Shown here piece after piece: positions 8,752 through 14,952 of a DNA stretch of 43,872 nt (positions within the stretch are counted from its first letter, which is position 1; each line of letters starts with the position of its first letter). Below the pieces are notes generated by a model. That model had not been told where the DNA came from. It ran no database searches and saw only the letters and a list, made by a program, of their open reading frames with translations. The DNA lies in NCBI GenBank assembly GCA_964600865.1, contig CAZRJP010000001.1, forward strand, positions 1 to 43,872, read 5' to 3'. Source of the stretch: WJLC01 sp964600865 (GTDB lineage: Archaea > Nanobdellota > Nanobdellia > Pacearchaeales > GW2011-AR1). The translations under genes and the position numbers were made by a program.

Positions 8752-8755
8752 ATAG
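8693..8755 (+). CDS. Putative 20-residue mini-protein, copy 2 (identical product)
   Basis: The second repeat unit encodes the same 20 residues in another frame, with the ATG lying inside the last codons of copy 1 (8-nt overlap) and a TAG stop. A third unit would give only four codons. That two frames yield identical complete peptides follows from the 55-bp repeat and is not independent evidence of coding. Confidence 0.25.
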   Translation: MSNKDIHDIIQVGVEHLDDE

Positions 8756-8779
8756 TGAATAGTAATAATCTAATCTAAA

Positions 8780-9427
8780 ATGTTACCTAAAGAACAAATA
8801 CAAAGGATAAAAAAACAATTAGTCCAACAAATAGAAAAGACCTTTCCTCAAGATAAAAAAGCATCTGCAATAGAAAAAATTAAGGGCATGTCTGAAGAAG
8901 AATTAATTCAATTTCTAAAACAAAATAATCTAATAAAAACAGACCAAATTAATCAAACAAAAAATACTTCAAAAACTCAGGATCAGCCTCAATGTATCTT
9001 TTGTTCAATTGTTAATAACCAATCTCCTTCTTATAAAATAAATGAAAACAAATCTGCAATAGCAGTATTAGAAATTAATCCAATAACAAAAGGACACACC
9101 ATAATAATCCCAAAAAAGCACATTCCTTCTCAGGACAAAATGCCTGAAAAAGCATTCTCACTTGCAAAAAAAACATCCAAAAAATTAAAAAAAATTCTAT
9201 CTCCAAAAGATGTTAAAATAAACTTTACAAATATGTTTGGACACGAAATAATAAATGTTATCCCCGTCTATAAAGACCAAGGATTAAATTCCAAAAGAAA
9301 AAAAGCATCAGAAGAGGATTTAAAGGAAATGCAATCAAAATTCAAACCAAAACCTAAGCCTAAAAAAAGAGAAAAACCTAAAAAAGAAAAAAGAAAAAAG
9401 ATGCTTTTACCAAAAAGAATACCATAA
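8780..9427 (+). CDS. HIT-fold protein with degenerate histidine triad
   Basis: 215 residues. A helical N-terminal domain (1-65) is followed by a HIT-like domain (about 70-165) that starts CIFCSIV (C72, C75) and contains NPITKGHTIIIPKKH (100-114), the canonical approach to the active site. The triad H-x-H-x-H-x-x-P is replaced by H155-E-I157-I-N159-V-I-P, so only the first His remains. HIT proteins are nucleotide hydrolases or transferases using the central His; here hydrolysis is unlikely and nucleotide or RNA binding is more plausible (inference). The C-terminus is a strongly basic Lys/Pro tail. The last 21 bp overlap the convergent prepilin peptidase gene. Confidence 0.7.
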   Translation: MLPKEQIQRIKKQLVQQIEKTFPQDKKASAIEKIKGMSEEELIQFLKQNNLIKTDQINQTKNTSKTQDQPQCIFCSIVNNQSPSYKINENKSAIAVLEINPITKGHTIIIPKKHIPSQDKMPEKAFSLAKKTSKKLKKILSPKDVKINFTNMFGHEIINVIPVYKDQGLNSKRKKASEEDLKEMQSKFKPKPKPKKREKPKKEKRKKMLLPKRIP

Positions 9428-10264
9428 AAAGAAAATAATAAACCCAATTAAAAAAACCGGAACAAAAGCTATTCCTTCTTTAATTTTAACATATTTTTTA
9501 TGCTTCTTTAATTTTTTAATATCTGATTCTTCTAAACCATCCCAATTTGCCTTAATTGTTTTTTTACCTATTTTAACATCCTTATGAAGCCAATCTCCAG
9601 GACTTAGTTTACTTACTGGAATCCTCTTGACACTTGAAACCTCATCAACTGACCTTGCATATAAATATAAAAAAGGGAATAATAAAATCATTACTCCCAA
9701 TGCCAAAAATAACAAAGAAGAAATACCTAATAAGATTAATAAAATACCTAGGAATATCAATAAACCTCCCAAAATTAAACTAGAATAAAGACTTCTTTTA
9801 CTCTCCTTTAACTTCATAAAAAACTTTTTCTTAAATTTAGAATAATTCATGATAACTAAAACAATGCTAGTAATTACCCCATAAACCCCTCCAACAAATA
9901 AGAATATTGCTAAAAAATAAATGAAGTAATTTACATTCTCCATAAAATTATATGACAGGGGTAAAACACTTCCTAAAGCAATTAATAATTTTGCATCGCC
10001 TCCTGCAAAAAGCCGAGACATATAAAATAAATTGCCTAAAATAAAAAAAATCCCAACCCCAATTAATCCCTGATAAAAAAACATAAATCCTTCTCCTAAA
10101 CTAAGAGTAAACAATGAATAAAAAAATCTATAACCTAATGCAAAAACAATCAAAGAAAGACTTATCCAATTATCTACTTCTTTCTTTTTTAAATCTTGAT
10201 AACTAGCAATTGCAATAAAAACAATCCCTAATAAGAATAAAAACCACTCTTTTCCTATAATCAT
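9407..10264 (-). CDS. Prepilin peptidase, A24 family (FlaK/PibD/EppA-like)
   Basis: Integral membrane aspartic peptidase that removes class III signal peptides from archaeal pilins. The 285-residue protein has about six hydrophobic segments. The two catalytic aspartates are visible: D23 in SYQDLKKKEVDNW and the Asp of AGGDAKLLIALG (GGD, near residue 90). A cytosolic C-terminal domain of about 70 residues follows the third membrane block before a last TM helix (FLIGFIIFFLWYSFW). It is the natural processing enzyme for the pilin-like proteins encoded upstream in the same orientation. Confidence 0.9.
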   Translation of the reverse strand: MIIGKEWFLFLLGIVFIAIASYQDLKKKEVDNWISLSLIVFALGYRFFYSLFTLSLGEGFMFFYQGLIGVGIFFILGNLFYMSRLFAGGDAKLLIALGSVLPLSYNFMENVNYFIYFLAIFLFVGGVYGVITSIVLVIMNYSKFKKKFFMKLKESKRSLYSSLILGGLLIFLGILLILLGISSLLFLALGVMILLFPFLYLYARSVDEVSSVKRIPVSKLSPGDWLHKDVKIGKKTIKANWDGLEESDIKKLKKHKKYVKIKEGIAFVPVFLIGFIIFFLWYSFW

Positions 10265-10305
10265 AAAAAAAATAATAAAAACTAGTTTAAATTACTTTCT
10301 TAAAC

Positions 10306-10482
10306 TCATTTCTTTTTTCTTTTCTTTCTCTTTTTCTTCACAGTTGTAGTAAATTTAGAATTAGATTTACCGCTATTGAGATTCATAGTTCTTTTTCCCC
10401 CTCCTCTTCTATAAGGGTGTTTTTTCTTCTCTCTATACTTATCTTTCTTCTTGTTTCTTCTTTGTGGATTTCCTCTAGCCAT
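10306..10482 (-). CDS. Small, very basic protein (58 aa)
   Basis: ATG at 10482-10480, stop TGA at 10308-10306. It begins MARGNPQRRNKKKDKYREKK, contains HPYRRGGGKRTMN and ends in a Lys/Arg run, with no Cys and almost no acidic residues. The composition is that of an RNA- or ribosome-binding peptide. A TATA-like stretch lies near 10507-10520. I do not recognise the family. It sits between the prepilin peptidase and a pilin gene in the same orientation. Confidence 0.6.
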   Translation of the reverse strand: MARGNPQRRNKKKDKYREKKKHPYRRGGGKRTMNLNSGKSNSKFTTTVKKKRKKRKKK

Positions 10483-10542
10483 TTTAACATTAAAGAGAAT
10501 TATCTTCCATTTAAAAAATTTTATATTAATAAAGAAAAAATT

Positions 10543-11007
10543 TTATACTAAACAACAGTTATTTCCTGTATTTCCGCCTGCATCTTTTACTAACGCAGTT
10601 ATATCTGTTCCAGTACAATTACTTTGGGATAGTTTTCCAGCTCTTTCTACACTATCTACAATAACAGAGACATCCCCACAATTTAAACTACAATCAATAT
10701 TACATGGGTCTAACCCAAACCTATCAAATTCTTCTAATTTTTCTAGCATATAACAAGTAGTTTCTACTTCTTGCTCTCCTGTCTCTAGCTCTTTTGCTTT
10801 AGAACAATATGAATAAACTGAACCAGTAGAGCATGCTGTTGCACATGATTGAACAACTGTATCAACATTATCTGATTTAAGGAAAGGTACTAATGTTCCC
10901 CAACCTACTGAAAATCCTACAATTAACATAACTAAAATAACAACTCCAAGAATAATCAAAATAATGGCATTAGTACTTAATCCTTGACCCCTTTTATTAT
11001 TCAACAT
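10543..11007 (-). CDS. Cys-rich pilin-like protein with class III signal peptide
   Basis: 154 residues from the ATG at 11007; a TTG two codons upstream is less likely. The N-terminus MLNNKRGQGLSTNAIILIIL is a class III signal peptide: basic n-region, likely cut before QGLS, then a hydrophobic helix of about 25 residues. The mature C-terminal domain has about a dozen cysteines (for example SCATACSTG, DPCNIDCSLNCGD, terminal NCC), which suggests disulphides outside the cell. It has its own TATA box at about 23 nt, so it may be expressed apart from the long operon upstream and is my best candidate for the major pilin (inference). Confidence 0.8.
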   Translation of the reverse strand: MLNNKRGQGLSTNAIILIILGVVILVMLIVGFSVGWGTLVPFLKSDNVDTVVQSCATACSTGSVYSYCSKAKELETGEQEVETTCYMLEKLEEFDRFGLDPCNIDCSLNCGDVSVIVDSVERAGKLSQSNCTGTDITALVKDAGGNTGNNCCLV

Positions 11008-11023
11008 AATCAATAGATGATTC

Positions 11024-11036
11024 TTTTATTTAAAAA
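11024..11036 (-). promoter_or_regulatory. TATA box of the Cys-rich pilin gene
   Basis: The minus strand reads TTTTTAAATAAAAG, centred about 23 nt before the ATG at 11007, in the 50-bp gap to the upstream gene. This fits a leaderless transcript. Confidence 0.5.
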
Positions 11037-11057
11037 CCTTTCTCAATAATAATTAGC

Positions 11058-11375
11058 TTAATTCAAATAATATTTAACTTGAAAAAGTAATTTATTTCCT
11101 TTTTCCCTTTTTAAAACAAAAAATTTATTTCCTTGTACATCTGTTTCAATAGATAATAAATCTAAATTATCTGAAAAAGGAGAATTATACTTCTCTATAT
11201 TCACATTCATTTTTTCCATTGATTTTAATCCATTAGAAGGGTCCCTAATAGAGAAATCAGAATAAAAAAAACTAGCTAAAGCTAAACTACAAACAACAAA
11301 AACACCCATCACTAAAATAGTTATTGTTATATCTGCTCTTTTATTTCTAAAACCTTCAAAGAATAGATAATTCAT
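11058..11375 (-). CDS. Pilin-like one-TM protein
   Basis: 105 residues. The N-terminus has NKRADITITI followed by a hydrophobic helix (LVMGVFVVCSLALASFFY), a class III signal-like layout as in its neighbours. The mature part is short and hydrophilic with no Cys. The ATG overlaps the stop of the upstream gene as ATGA, so the two are probably translated in a coupled way. Minor pilin or pilus accessory subunit by context; family not recognised. Confidence 0.7.
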   Translation of the reverse strand: MNYLFFEGFRNKRADITITILVMGVFVVCSLALASFFYSDFSIRDPSNGLKSMEKMNVNIEKYNSPFSDNLDLLSIETDVQGNKFFVLKREKGNKLLFQVKYYLN

Positions 11376-11656
11376 TCTATTCCCTCCACATCAATATTAT
11401 TCTTATCTGCCCAAGAAATCACAGACTGTTTCTTATCCTCTGAAGTTAAAGAATAAGCGATTTTACTCTGTGTTAACAAAAAATTATCTTTTTCTAAAAA
11501 ACCAATATCTGTTTCAAATGTTTTTTTAAAGGAAATTTCAAGTGTTTTAACTGCAAACAAATAAGAAGCATAATAAAAAATAATCAAAATAGTAACAATA
11601 ATAACTGTGGCAACAATCCACGTAGTTGAAGATGCTACTTGTGCTCTTTTATTCAT
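11372..11656 (-). CDS. Pilin-like protein; 5' end reshaped by a 110-bp insertion
   Basis: 94 residues starting MNKRAQVASSTTWIVATVII: KRAQ is a class III cleavage-type motif followed by a TM helix. The 15 bases coding NKRAQ occur again at 11764-11778, in frame with an upstream ATG at 11808. Removing the 110 bp between the two copies plus one copy would give an uninterrupted gene starting at 11808 whose ATG overlaps the preceding stop. The present ATG lies exactly at the inner edge of the insertion. The shortened form still has the signal motif and helix, so it may be functional. Confidence 0.72.
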   Translation of the reverse strand: MNKRAQVASSTTWIVATVIIVTILIIFYYASYLFAVKTLEISFKKTFETDIGFLEKDNFLLTQSKIAYSLTSEDKKQSVISWADKNNIDVEGIE

Positions 11657-11778
11657 TTTTTTGCCTCATTCAATTTAATTAAAAAATGAATGCTCAAAAA
11701 TTGCCTTGCAATTTTTGTTGTATCAAACACGTTTCTGTGACACATTCTCGCGTGAGTGTTTGATTGTGCTCTTTTATT
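11639..11778. repeat. 110-bp insertion flanked by 15-bp direct repeats
   Basis: TTGTGCTCTTTTATT occurs at 11639-11653 and 11764-11778. Between them lie 110 bp containing a perfect 10-bp hairpin (CAAAAATTGC, 3-nt loop, GCAATTTTTG; 11695-11717) and, abutting the right repeat exactly, a 41-bp terminally inverted element (11723-11763). Direct repeats bounding a segment that interrupts a frame are what a target-site duplication leaves. Confidence 0.6.
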
Positions 11779-11808
11779 TTTATTTAGGTTATTAAATTTA
11801 TTTAACAT
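11653..11808 (-). pseudogene. 51-codon frame: severed 5' end of the KRAQ pilin gene
   Basis: Starts at the ATG 11808, overlapping the upstream stop, and reads MLNKFNNLNKNKRAQ before running into the inserted segment (SNTHARMCHRN...) and ending at TGA 11655-11653, which overlaps the next ATG. The first 15 codons look like the native start of the pilin gene at 11372; the remainder has no TM helix. Alternatively it is a chance open frame through the element. Confidence 0.45.
11723..11763 (-). repeat. 41-bp terminally inverted element, copy C
   Basis: Plus strand TCAAACAC...GTGTTTGA with 25 nt between the perfect 8-bp arms. Aligned without gaps with copies A and B; the shared core on the plus strand includes TGTGAC and, in A and C, CGTGAGT. 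Confidence 0.75.
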
Positions 11809-12280
11809 TTTTTTGGGTTTTTCTAACTATACTTAAAATTTTAATTAAATACTGCTTATTACTATTATCTATACTATAAATCTCTGTTTCTATGCATGTA
11901 GATAATTGTTGTATTTCTTCTTCTGCTTGAGGAGAACAATGAGTTTTTATTGTCGGATTACCCTCATTTATTTTATTAATAGAATTACGAGAACCTAAAT
12001 CTAAAATATCCACACCTAAAAAATACTGTCCTTTCTCTAATTCTTTTTCTACATCAAAAGTGATATGACATTTTTTCAATAAATCTCCATTAAAATTCAA
12101 AAATTCTTGTTTTAATTTTCCTCCTTCAATCATACAATCTGCCACTCGTTCAGTTAATGCAATCGCTTCAGCCTCTCTAACATCATAGGGATGACTATAA
12201 AACATAAATACCATGGAAGCTATTCCAACTGCAACTAAGATTAAAATTGCAAACCAATAAATTGAAATCATTTTTTCCAT
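11798..12280 (-). CDS. Membrane-anchored pilin-like protein
   Basis: 160 residues. MEKMISIYWFAILILVAVGI gives an N-terminal TM helix starting within the first few residues, as in pseudopilins without a long leader. The rest is extracellular-type with four Cys (DCMIEGG, KKCHITFD, KTHCSPQ, STCIETE), possibly two disulphides. Copy A of the 41-bp element ends two bases upstream of its ATG. The 3' end overlaps the 51-codon frame. Family not recognised; role inferred from the cluster. Confidence 0.7.
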   Translation of the reverse strand: MEKMISIYWFAILILVAVGIASMVFMFYSHPYDVREAEAIALTERVADCMIEGGKLKQEFLNFNGDLLKKCHITFDVEKELEKGQYFLGVDILDLGSRNSINKINEGNPTIKTHCSPQAEEEIQQLSTCIETEIYSIDNSNKQYLIKILSIVRKTQKNVK

Positions 12281-12282
12281 AT

Positions 12283-12323
12283 TTAAATACGTTCTTGTGA
12301 CTCTATGTCTCGTGAGTATTTAA
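12283..12323 (-). repeat. 41-bp terminally inverted element, copy A
   Basis: Plus strand TTAAATAC...GTATTTAA, perfect 8-bp arms around 25 nt, ending 2 nt before the ATG at 12280. It lies at the 3' end of a 21-codon frame (12348-12283, starting MKIKNF and ending SQERI). An AT hairpin (GAAAATT, TTT, AATTTTC; 12330-12346) is next to it. Confidence 0.75.
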
Positions 12324-12352
12324 TTGCTTGAAAATTTTTAATTTTCATTGTT

Positions 12353-12393
12353 TTAAACACGCTCCTGTGACACTATATCCTGTAAGTGGTTAA
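12353..12393 (-). repeat. 41-bp terminally inverted element, copy B
   Basis: Plus strand TTAAACAC...GTGGTTAA, 8-bp arms with one mismatch. It lies at the 3' end of a second 21-codon frame (12418-12353, starting MKKLKF and ending SQERV), 70 bp from copy A, so A and B form a diverged tandem pair. An AT hairpin (12399-12414) is next to it. Confidence 0.7.
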
Positions 12394-12420
12394 CTATCAA
12401 AAATTTTAATTTTTTCATAT

Positions 12421-12813
12421 TTAATTATATTTATTTATAAAAAAATAAACCCCCTTATTATCAACATCTAATGTTTTTTTAATTTGAACGTCATTAAAAA
12501 AAGAATAACTATATCCTGAATCTTTAGTTAATTGAACATTAACAACATTCCCGTTTATACTAACCATATTTTCAACAGGCCACTCTTCCTTTTCTGCTTT
12601 TTCAAAAGCTTTTTCTAAATCTAAATAAATTTCCATGTCTGGTTTAGAGTTATCAATTAACAATGCAATATTCTTTGCATAACTCTCTTCAATCAAAATA
12701 GCCCCTCCTGCATGAGAATAAATAAACAATATTAATATTGTTAAAAAAATAAGATTCAAAGTAATAAAAATAATATTTTCTATTAACAGACTTCCTTTTT
12801 TACTTGTTTTCAT
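12421..12813 (-). CDS. Pilin-like one-TM protein
   Basis: 130 residues. MKTSKKGSLLIENIIFITLN has a basic n-region, Gly before a polar-hydrophobic helix and a Glu five residues into the mature helix, much like the G|xxxxE rule of type IV pilins. The mature domain is beta-rich (VSINGNVVNVQLT) and lacks Cys. The upstream gap of 71 bp holds nothing obvious besides a weak inverted repeat. Likely pilus subunit; family not recognised. Confidence 0.7.
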   Translation of the reverse strand: MKTSKKGSLLIENIIFITLNLIFLTILILFIYSHAGGAILIEESYAKNIALLIDNSKPDMEIYLDLEKAFEKAEKEEWPVENMVSINGNVVNVQLTKDSGYSYSFFNDVQIKKTLDVDNKGVYFFINKYN

Positions 12814-12884
12814 TTTCTTTTTATTATTTGTTCTTTGTTATATTCCTTTAAGTCCTTCTCTTTAAGGATTACTATGAAGGGCCC

Positions 12885-13811
12885 TCATCCCAGTGTAACA
12901 ATATGGTCACACCCTAATTTATCATAATCTTCAGGAAACCGAATAATACTCGGGGCAAGATACTCATCTCCAGAAACCCCTTCTACTGTAACTCCTGCTA
13001 TTGTTCCTCCTGCAACCCCTCCTGCAACAATTAAAACACCTGCAGTAAGTCCTCCTGTAAAAGGAATTAAAGCAATTCCTGCTGCAACAACTCCACCGCC
13101 AATAGCCCATCCAATCTTATTAATATCACTTGTTATTCCCATCACAATGGCATAATTCTCACTTAAATCAATTTCCCCATAATCTAAATTCTCTCTTTTT
13201 GCTTCTTTTTGGGTACTCTTTAAAATATTCCCAACATCTTTAGTTCCAAACAAATACTCTGCATATGTTTCTTTTCCTTCAGATATTTCTTCTTTTGCAA
13301 GATAATTAAAATAAAAATCATTCTTATCTATATAACCATTAGAGAACTCTTCAATCTCCATAATACTATCATCAAAAGTTACTTGGGAACAGATTGAACA
13401 ATAAAGTTGTTTAGTCATATCTCCTTCAACATAATTTATTTCTCCCTCTCCAAACATCCACCAACAATCTGCCATCTCTTTTGCTAAAGCAGAGTAAAGC
13501 TCTTCCTTATTACTAACATCAATTTTATAAGAGTAATAAGATAATCCTTCACAACTTCCATCCTTAGTAATACAAACATAATTCGTCTGGCATTTTAACG
13601 AGGTTGCCTCTTTTGGTGTAACGCTCTGACCTCTTAAAACAACAGAATTTCTACAAATTTCCTTATCTGCAGTTTCTTGAAAATTCATTCTAAAAAGAAA
13701 AAATAACAAAATAGAAAAACTTGTAATTAAAATAATTAAAACAACTATCTGTTGCGTTGTTAATGCAGCATTCTTATTCCATAAAATCTTTTCACATTTC
13801 TTTTTTGTCAT
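12885..13811 (-). CDS. Large membrane-anchored pilus-cluster protein
   Basis: 308 residues from the ATG at 13811; the longer frame to 13880 is rejected because its first 23 codons overlap a better-placed small gene and GGAG lies about 8 nt upstream of 13811. It has a cytosolic basic start (MTKKKCEKILWNKNAAL), an N-terminal TM helix, an extracellular-type domain with many Cys (EICRNS, LKCQTNYVCITKDGSCEG, ADCWWM, LYCSICSQ) and a Gly/Ala/Val-rich stretch (about 225-275) that may insert in or pass the membrane. Its start overlaps the upstream stop by one base. I do not recognise the family; a pilus tip or accessory subunit is a guess from context. Confidence 0.7.
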   Translation of the reverse strand: MTKKKCEKILWNKNAALTTQQIVVLIILITSFSILLFFLFRMNFQETADKEICRNSVVLRGQSVTPKEATSLKCQTNYVCITKDGSCEGLSYYSYKIDVSNKEELYSALAKEMADCWWMFGEGEINYVEGDMTKQLYCSICSQVTFDDSIMEIEEFSNGYIDKNDFYFNYLAKEEISEGKETYAEYLFGTKDVGNILKSTQKEAKRENLDYGEIDLSENYAIVMGITSDINKIGWAIGGGVVAAGIALIPFTGGLTAGVLIVAGGVAGGTIAGVTVEGVSGDEYLAPSIIRFPEDYDKLGCDHIVTLG

Positions 13812-13912
13812 CACATTACTCCTAGTCTTTTTAACATGAAATACATTCCAATTAAAAGCATACCAAATAATGCAATCCATATTAAATATTTTATTAAATT
13901 ATCAAGATTCAT
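13811..13912 (-). CDS. 33-residue single-TM protein
   Basis: Reads MNLDNLIKYLIWIALFGMLL followed by IGMYFMLKRLGVM. The ATG overlaps the upstream stop (ATGA) and is preceded by GTGGAGGAGAA, a clear Shine-Dalgarno sequence; its TGA overlaps the next ATG by one base. This tight packing is strong evidence of translation. One TM helix with a basic C-terminal end. Function unknown. Confidence 0.65.
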   Translation of the reverse strand: MNLDNLIKYLIWIALFGMLLIGMYFMLKRLGVM

Positions 13913-14433
13913 TTCTCCTCCACATTAAATATATTTTTACTATCATCATATTTGATTAAGATTTCAGTTAAATCTTCTCCTTTTGCCTCAATCTTTAATT
14001 CTAAATTGCTTTCAGGGTCTAAATTTTCAATGATTAAACACGCGCCATTTTTATCACACTCTTTAATCTGTCTCTTAAACATATCAACAACATTATCACA
14101 AATACACAAACAATTCTTTCCAGCACAAGCATTAGGTTTATCCTTTTCTGTAAAACTAAACAAATACCATCCTCCAGGAATACCCAATTCTCTTGTTTCC
14201 TGGTTTATAGCTGAATCTTCTCTAATCATTTTTATTTTATTTTTAATACTTGCCTGACTTTCAATTAAAACACTTTTCGCCTCAACTTGTTTATTTTCAG
14301 AAACCTTAGAAAAATATAACATACTTAAAAAATAAACCAAAAAACTTACAGCAATTACTGCAATGACTATTTTAACCATCTCAGATGCAAGTAACATTCC
14401 TTTCTTATCTTGATTAGAATTCCTTAAATCCAT
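13909..14433 (-). CDS. Pilin-like protein with Cys cluster
   Basis: 174 residues. DKKGMLLASEMVKIVIAVIA is a basic region, Gly, then a helix with Glu at about the fifth mature position, the type IV pilin pattern. The soluble part carries a close Cys group (ACAGKNCLCICDN) and two more (KECDKNGACL). Start ATG 14433 overlaps the 3' end of the preceding small gene by 10 nt; its stop overlaps the next ATG. Probably a minor pilin. Confidence 0.75.
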   Translation of the reverse strand: MDLRNSNQDKKGMLLASEMVKIVIAVIAVSFLVYFLSMLYFSKVSENKQVEAKSVLIESQASIKNKIKMIREDSAINQETRELGIPGGWYLFSFTEKDKPNACAGKNCLCICDNVVDMFKRQIKECDKNGACLIIENLDPESNLELKIEAKGEDLTEILIKYDDSKNIFNVEEK

Positions 14434-14576
14434 AAACTCAAAAAAGCTCCCCCAATATTATTAAAAAAATCTATAACATAATTCTTAAAGAACATAAAAA
14501 CTCCAACAGTAACAACTACAATTACAAAAACAGCTAGAATAATTTTTATCAGTGTTCCTATAGTTAATTCAGGCAT
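14424..14576 (-). CDS. 50-residue single-TM protein
   Basis: Begins MPELTIGTLIKIILAVFVIV; one long hydrophobic helix followed by a short amphipathic tail (KNYVIDFFNNIGG). GGAAGAT 5 nt before the ATG is a modest Shine-Dalgarno. It overlaps its downstream neighbour by 10 nt and follows its upstream neighbour after 2 nt. A mini-pilin or small membrane subunit of the machine is likely. Confidence 0.65.
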   Translation of the reverse strand: MPELTIGTLIKIILAVFVIVVVTVGVFMFFKNYVIDFFNNIGGAFLSLWI

Positions 14577-14578
14577 TT

Positions 14579-14740
14579 TTATCTTCCTTTAAATAAATTT
14601 TTTAATTGGTCTATTAATGAAAATCCTTTTTCCTTCATTGCAAAAATAGCTAACATCATCACCCCTAATAAAACTACTGCCAGAATAATCCATGGAAGAT
14701 AATCTGCAACAACTCCTTTCTTTCCTCTTTTTCTCTTCAT
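14579..14740 (-). CDS. 53-residue single-TM protein
   Basis: Begins MKRKRGKKGVVADYLPWIIL: a strongly basic n-region, then a helix rich in Leu, Val and Met, then a short basic tail (KNLFKGR). It resembles a class III signal peptide plus helix with almost no globular domain. It is packed 2 nt from the next gene. Function unknown; pilin-like by layout. Confidence 0.65.
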   Translation of the reverse strand: MKRKRGKKGVVADYLPWIILAVVLLGVMMLAIFAMKEKGFSLIDQLKNLFKGR

Positions 14741-14770
14741 GATTAAAAAAGCTCTTTCTAATTAATAAAT

Positions 14771-14884
14771 TTAACTAAAAATAAAAACATAAGAAATAGA
14801 AACAACTAATCCAATAACAACAGCTATTCCTATTAACTTGCTTAACCACTTGCTTTTTCTTCTCACAACACTTGTACTTACCAT
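14771..14884 (-). CDS. 37-residue single-TM protein, first of the pilin operon
   Basis: Begins MVSTSVVRRKSKWLSKLIGI and ends with a hydrophobic helix (AVVIGLVVSISYVFIFS). A TATA-like TTTTATTAAT centred about 26 nt upstream of the ATG suggests a leaderless start here, so this small gene may open the transcript that runs on to the pilin genes. Confidence 0.55.
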   Translation of the reverse strand: MVSTSVVRRKSKWLSKLIGIAVVIGLVVSISYVFIFS

Positions 14885-14905
14885 AAAAGAATATTGAAAA
14901 ACAGA

Positions 14906-14916
14906 TTAATAAAACC
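14906..14916 (-). promoter_or_regulatory. TATA box of the pilin-like gene run
   Basis: Minus strand GTTTTATTAAT, centred about 26 nt before the ATG at 14884, in the 68-bp gap between the platform gene and the small pilin-like genes. This would separate expression of the pilins from that of the ATPase and platform. Confidence 0.4.
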
Positions 14917-14952
14917 TACTACAAAAGTCTATTTTTGTTTTAATAAAATAAA

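Noticed and set aside
12830..12875. Hairpin terminator (CCTTTAA...TTTAAGGA)
   Set aside because: The arms mismatch and there is no following T-run on the transcribed strand; genes on both sides are in one orientation.
13812..13880. Longer start (ATG 13880) for the large pilus-cluster protein
   Set aside because: It would overlap almost all of the well-supported 33-residue gene; GGAG before 13811 favours the shorter form.
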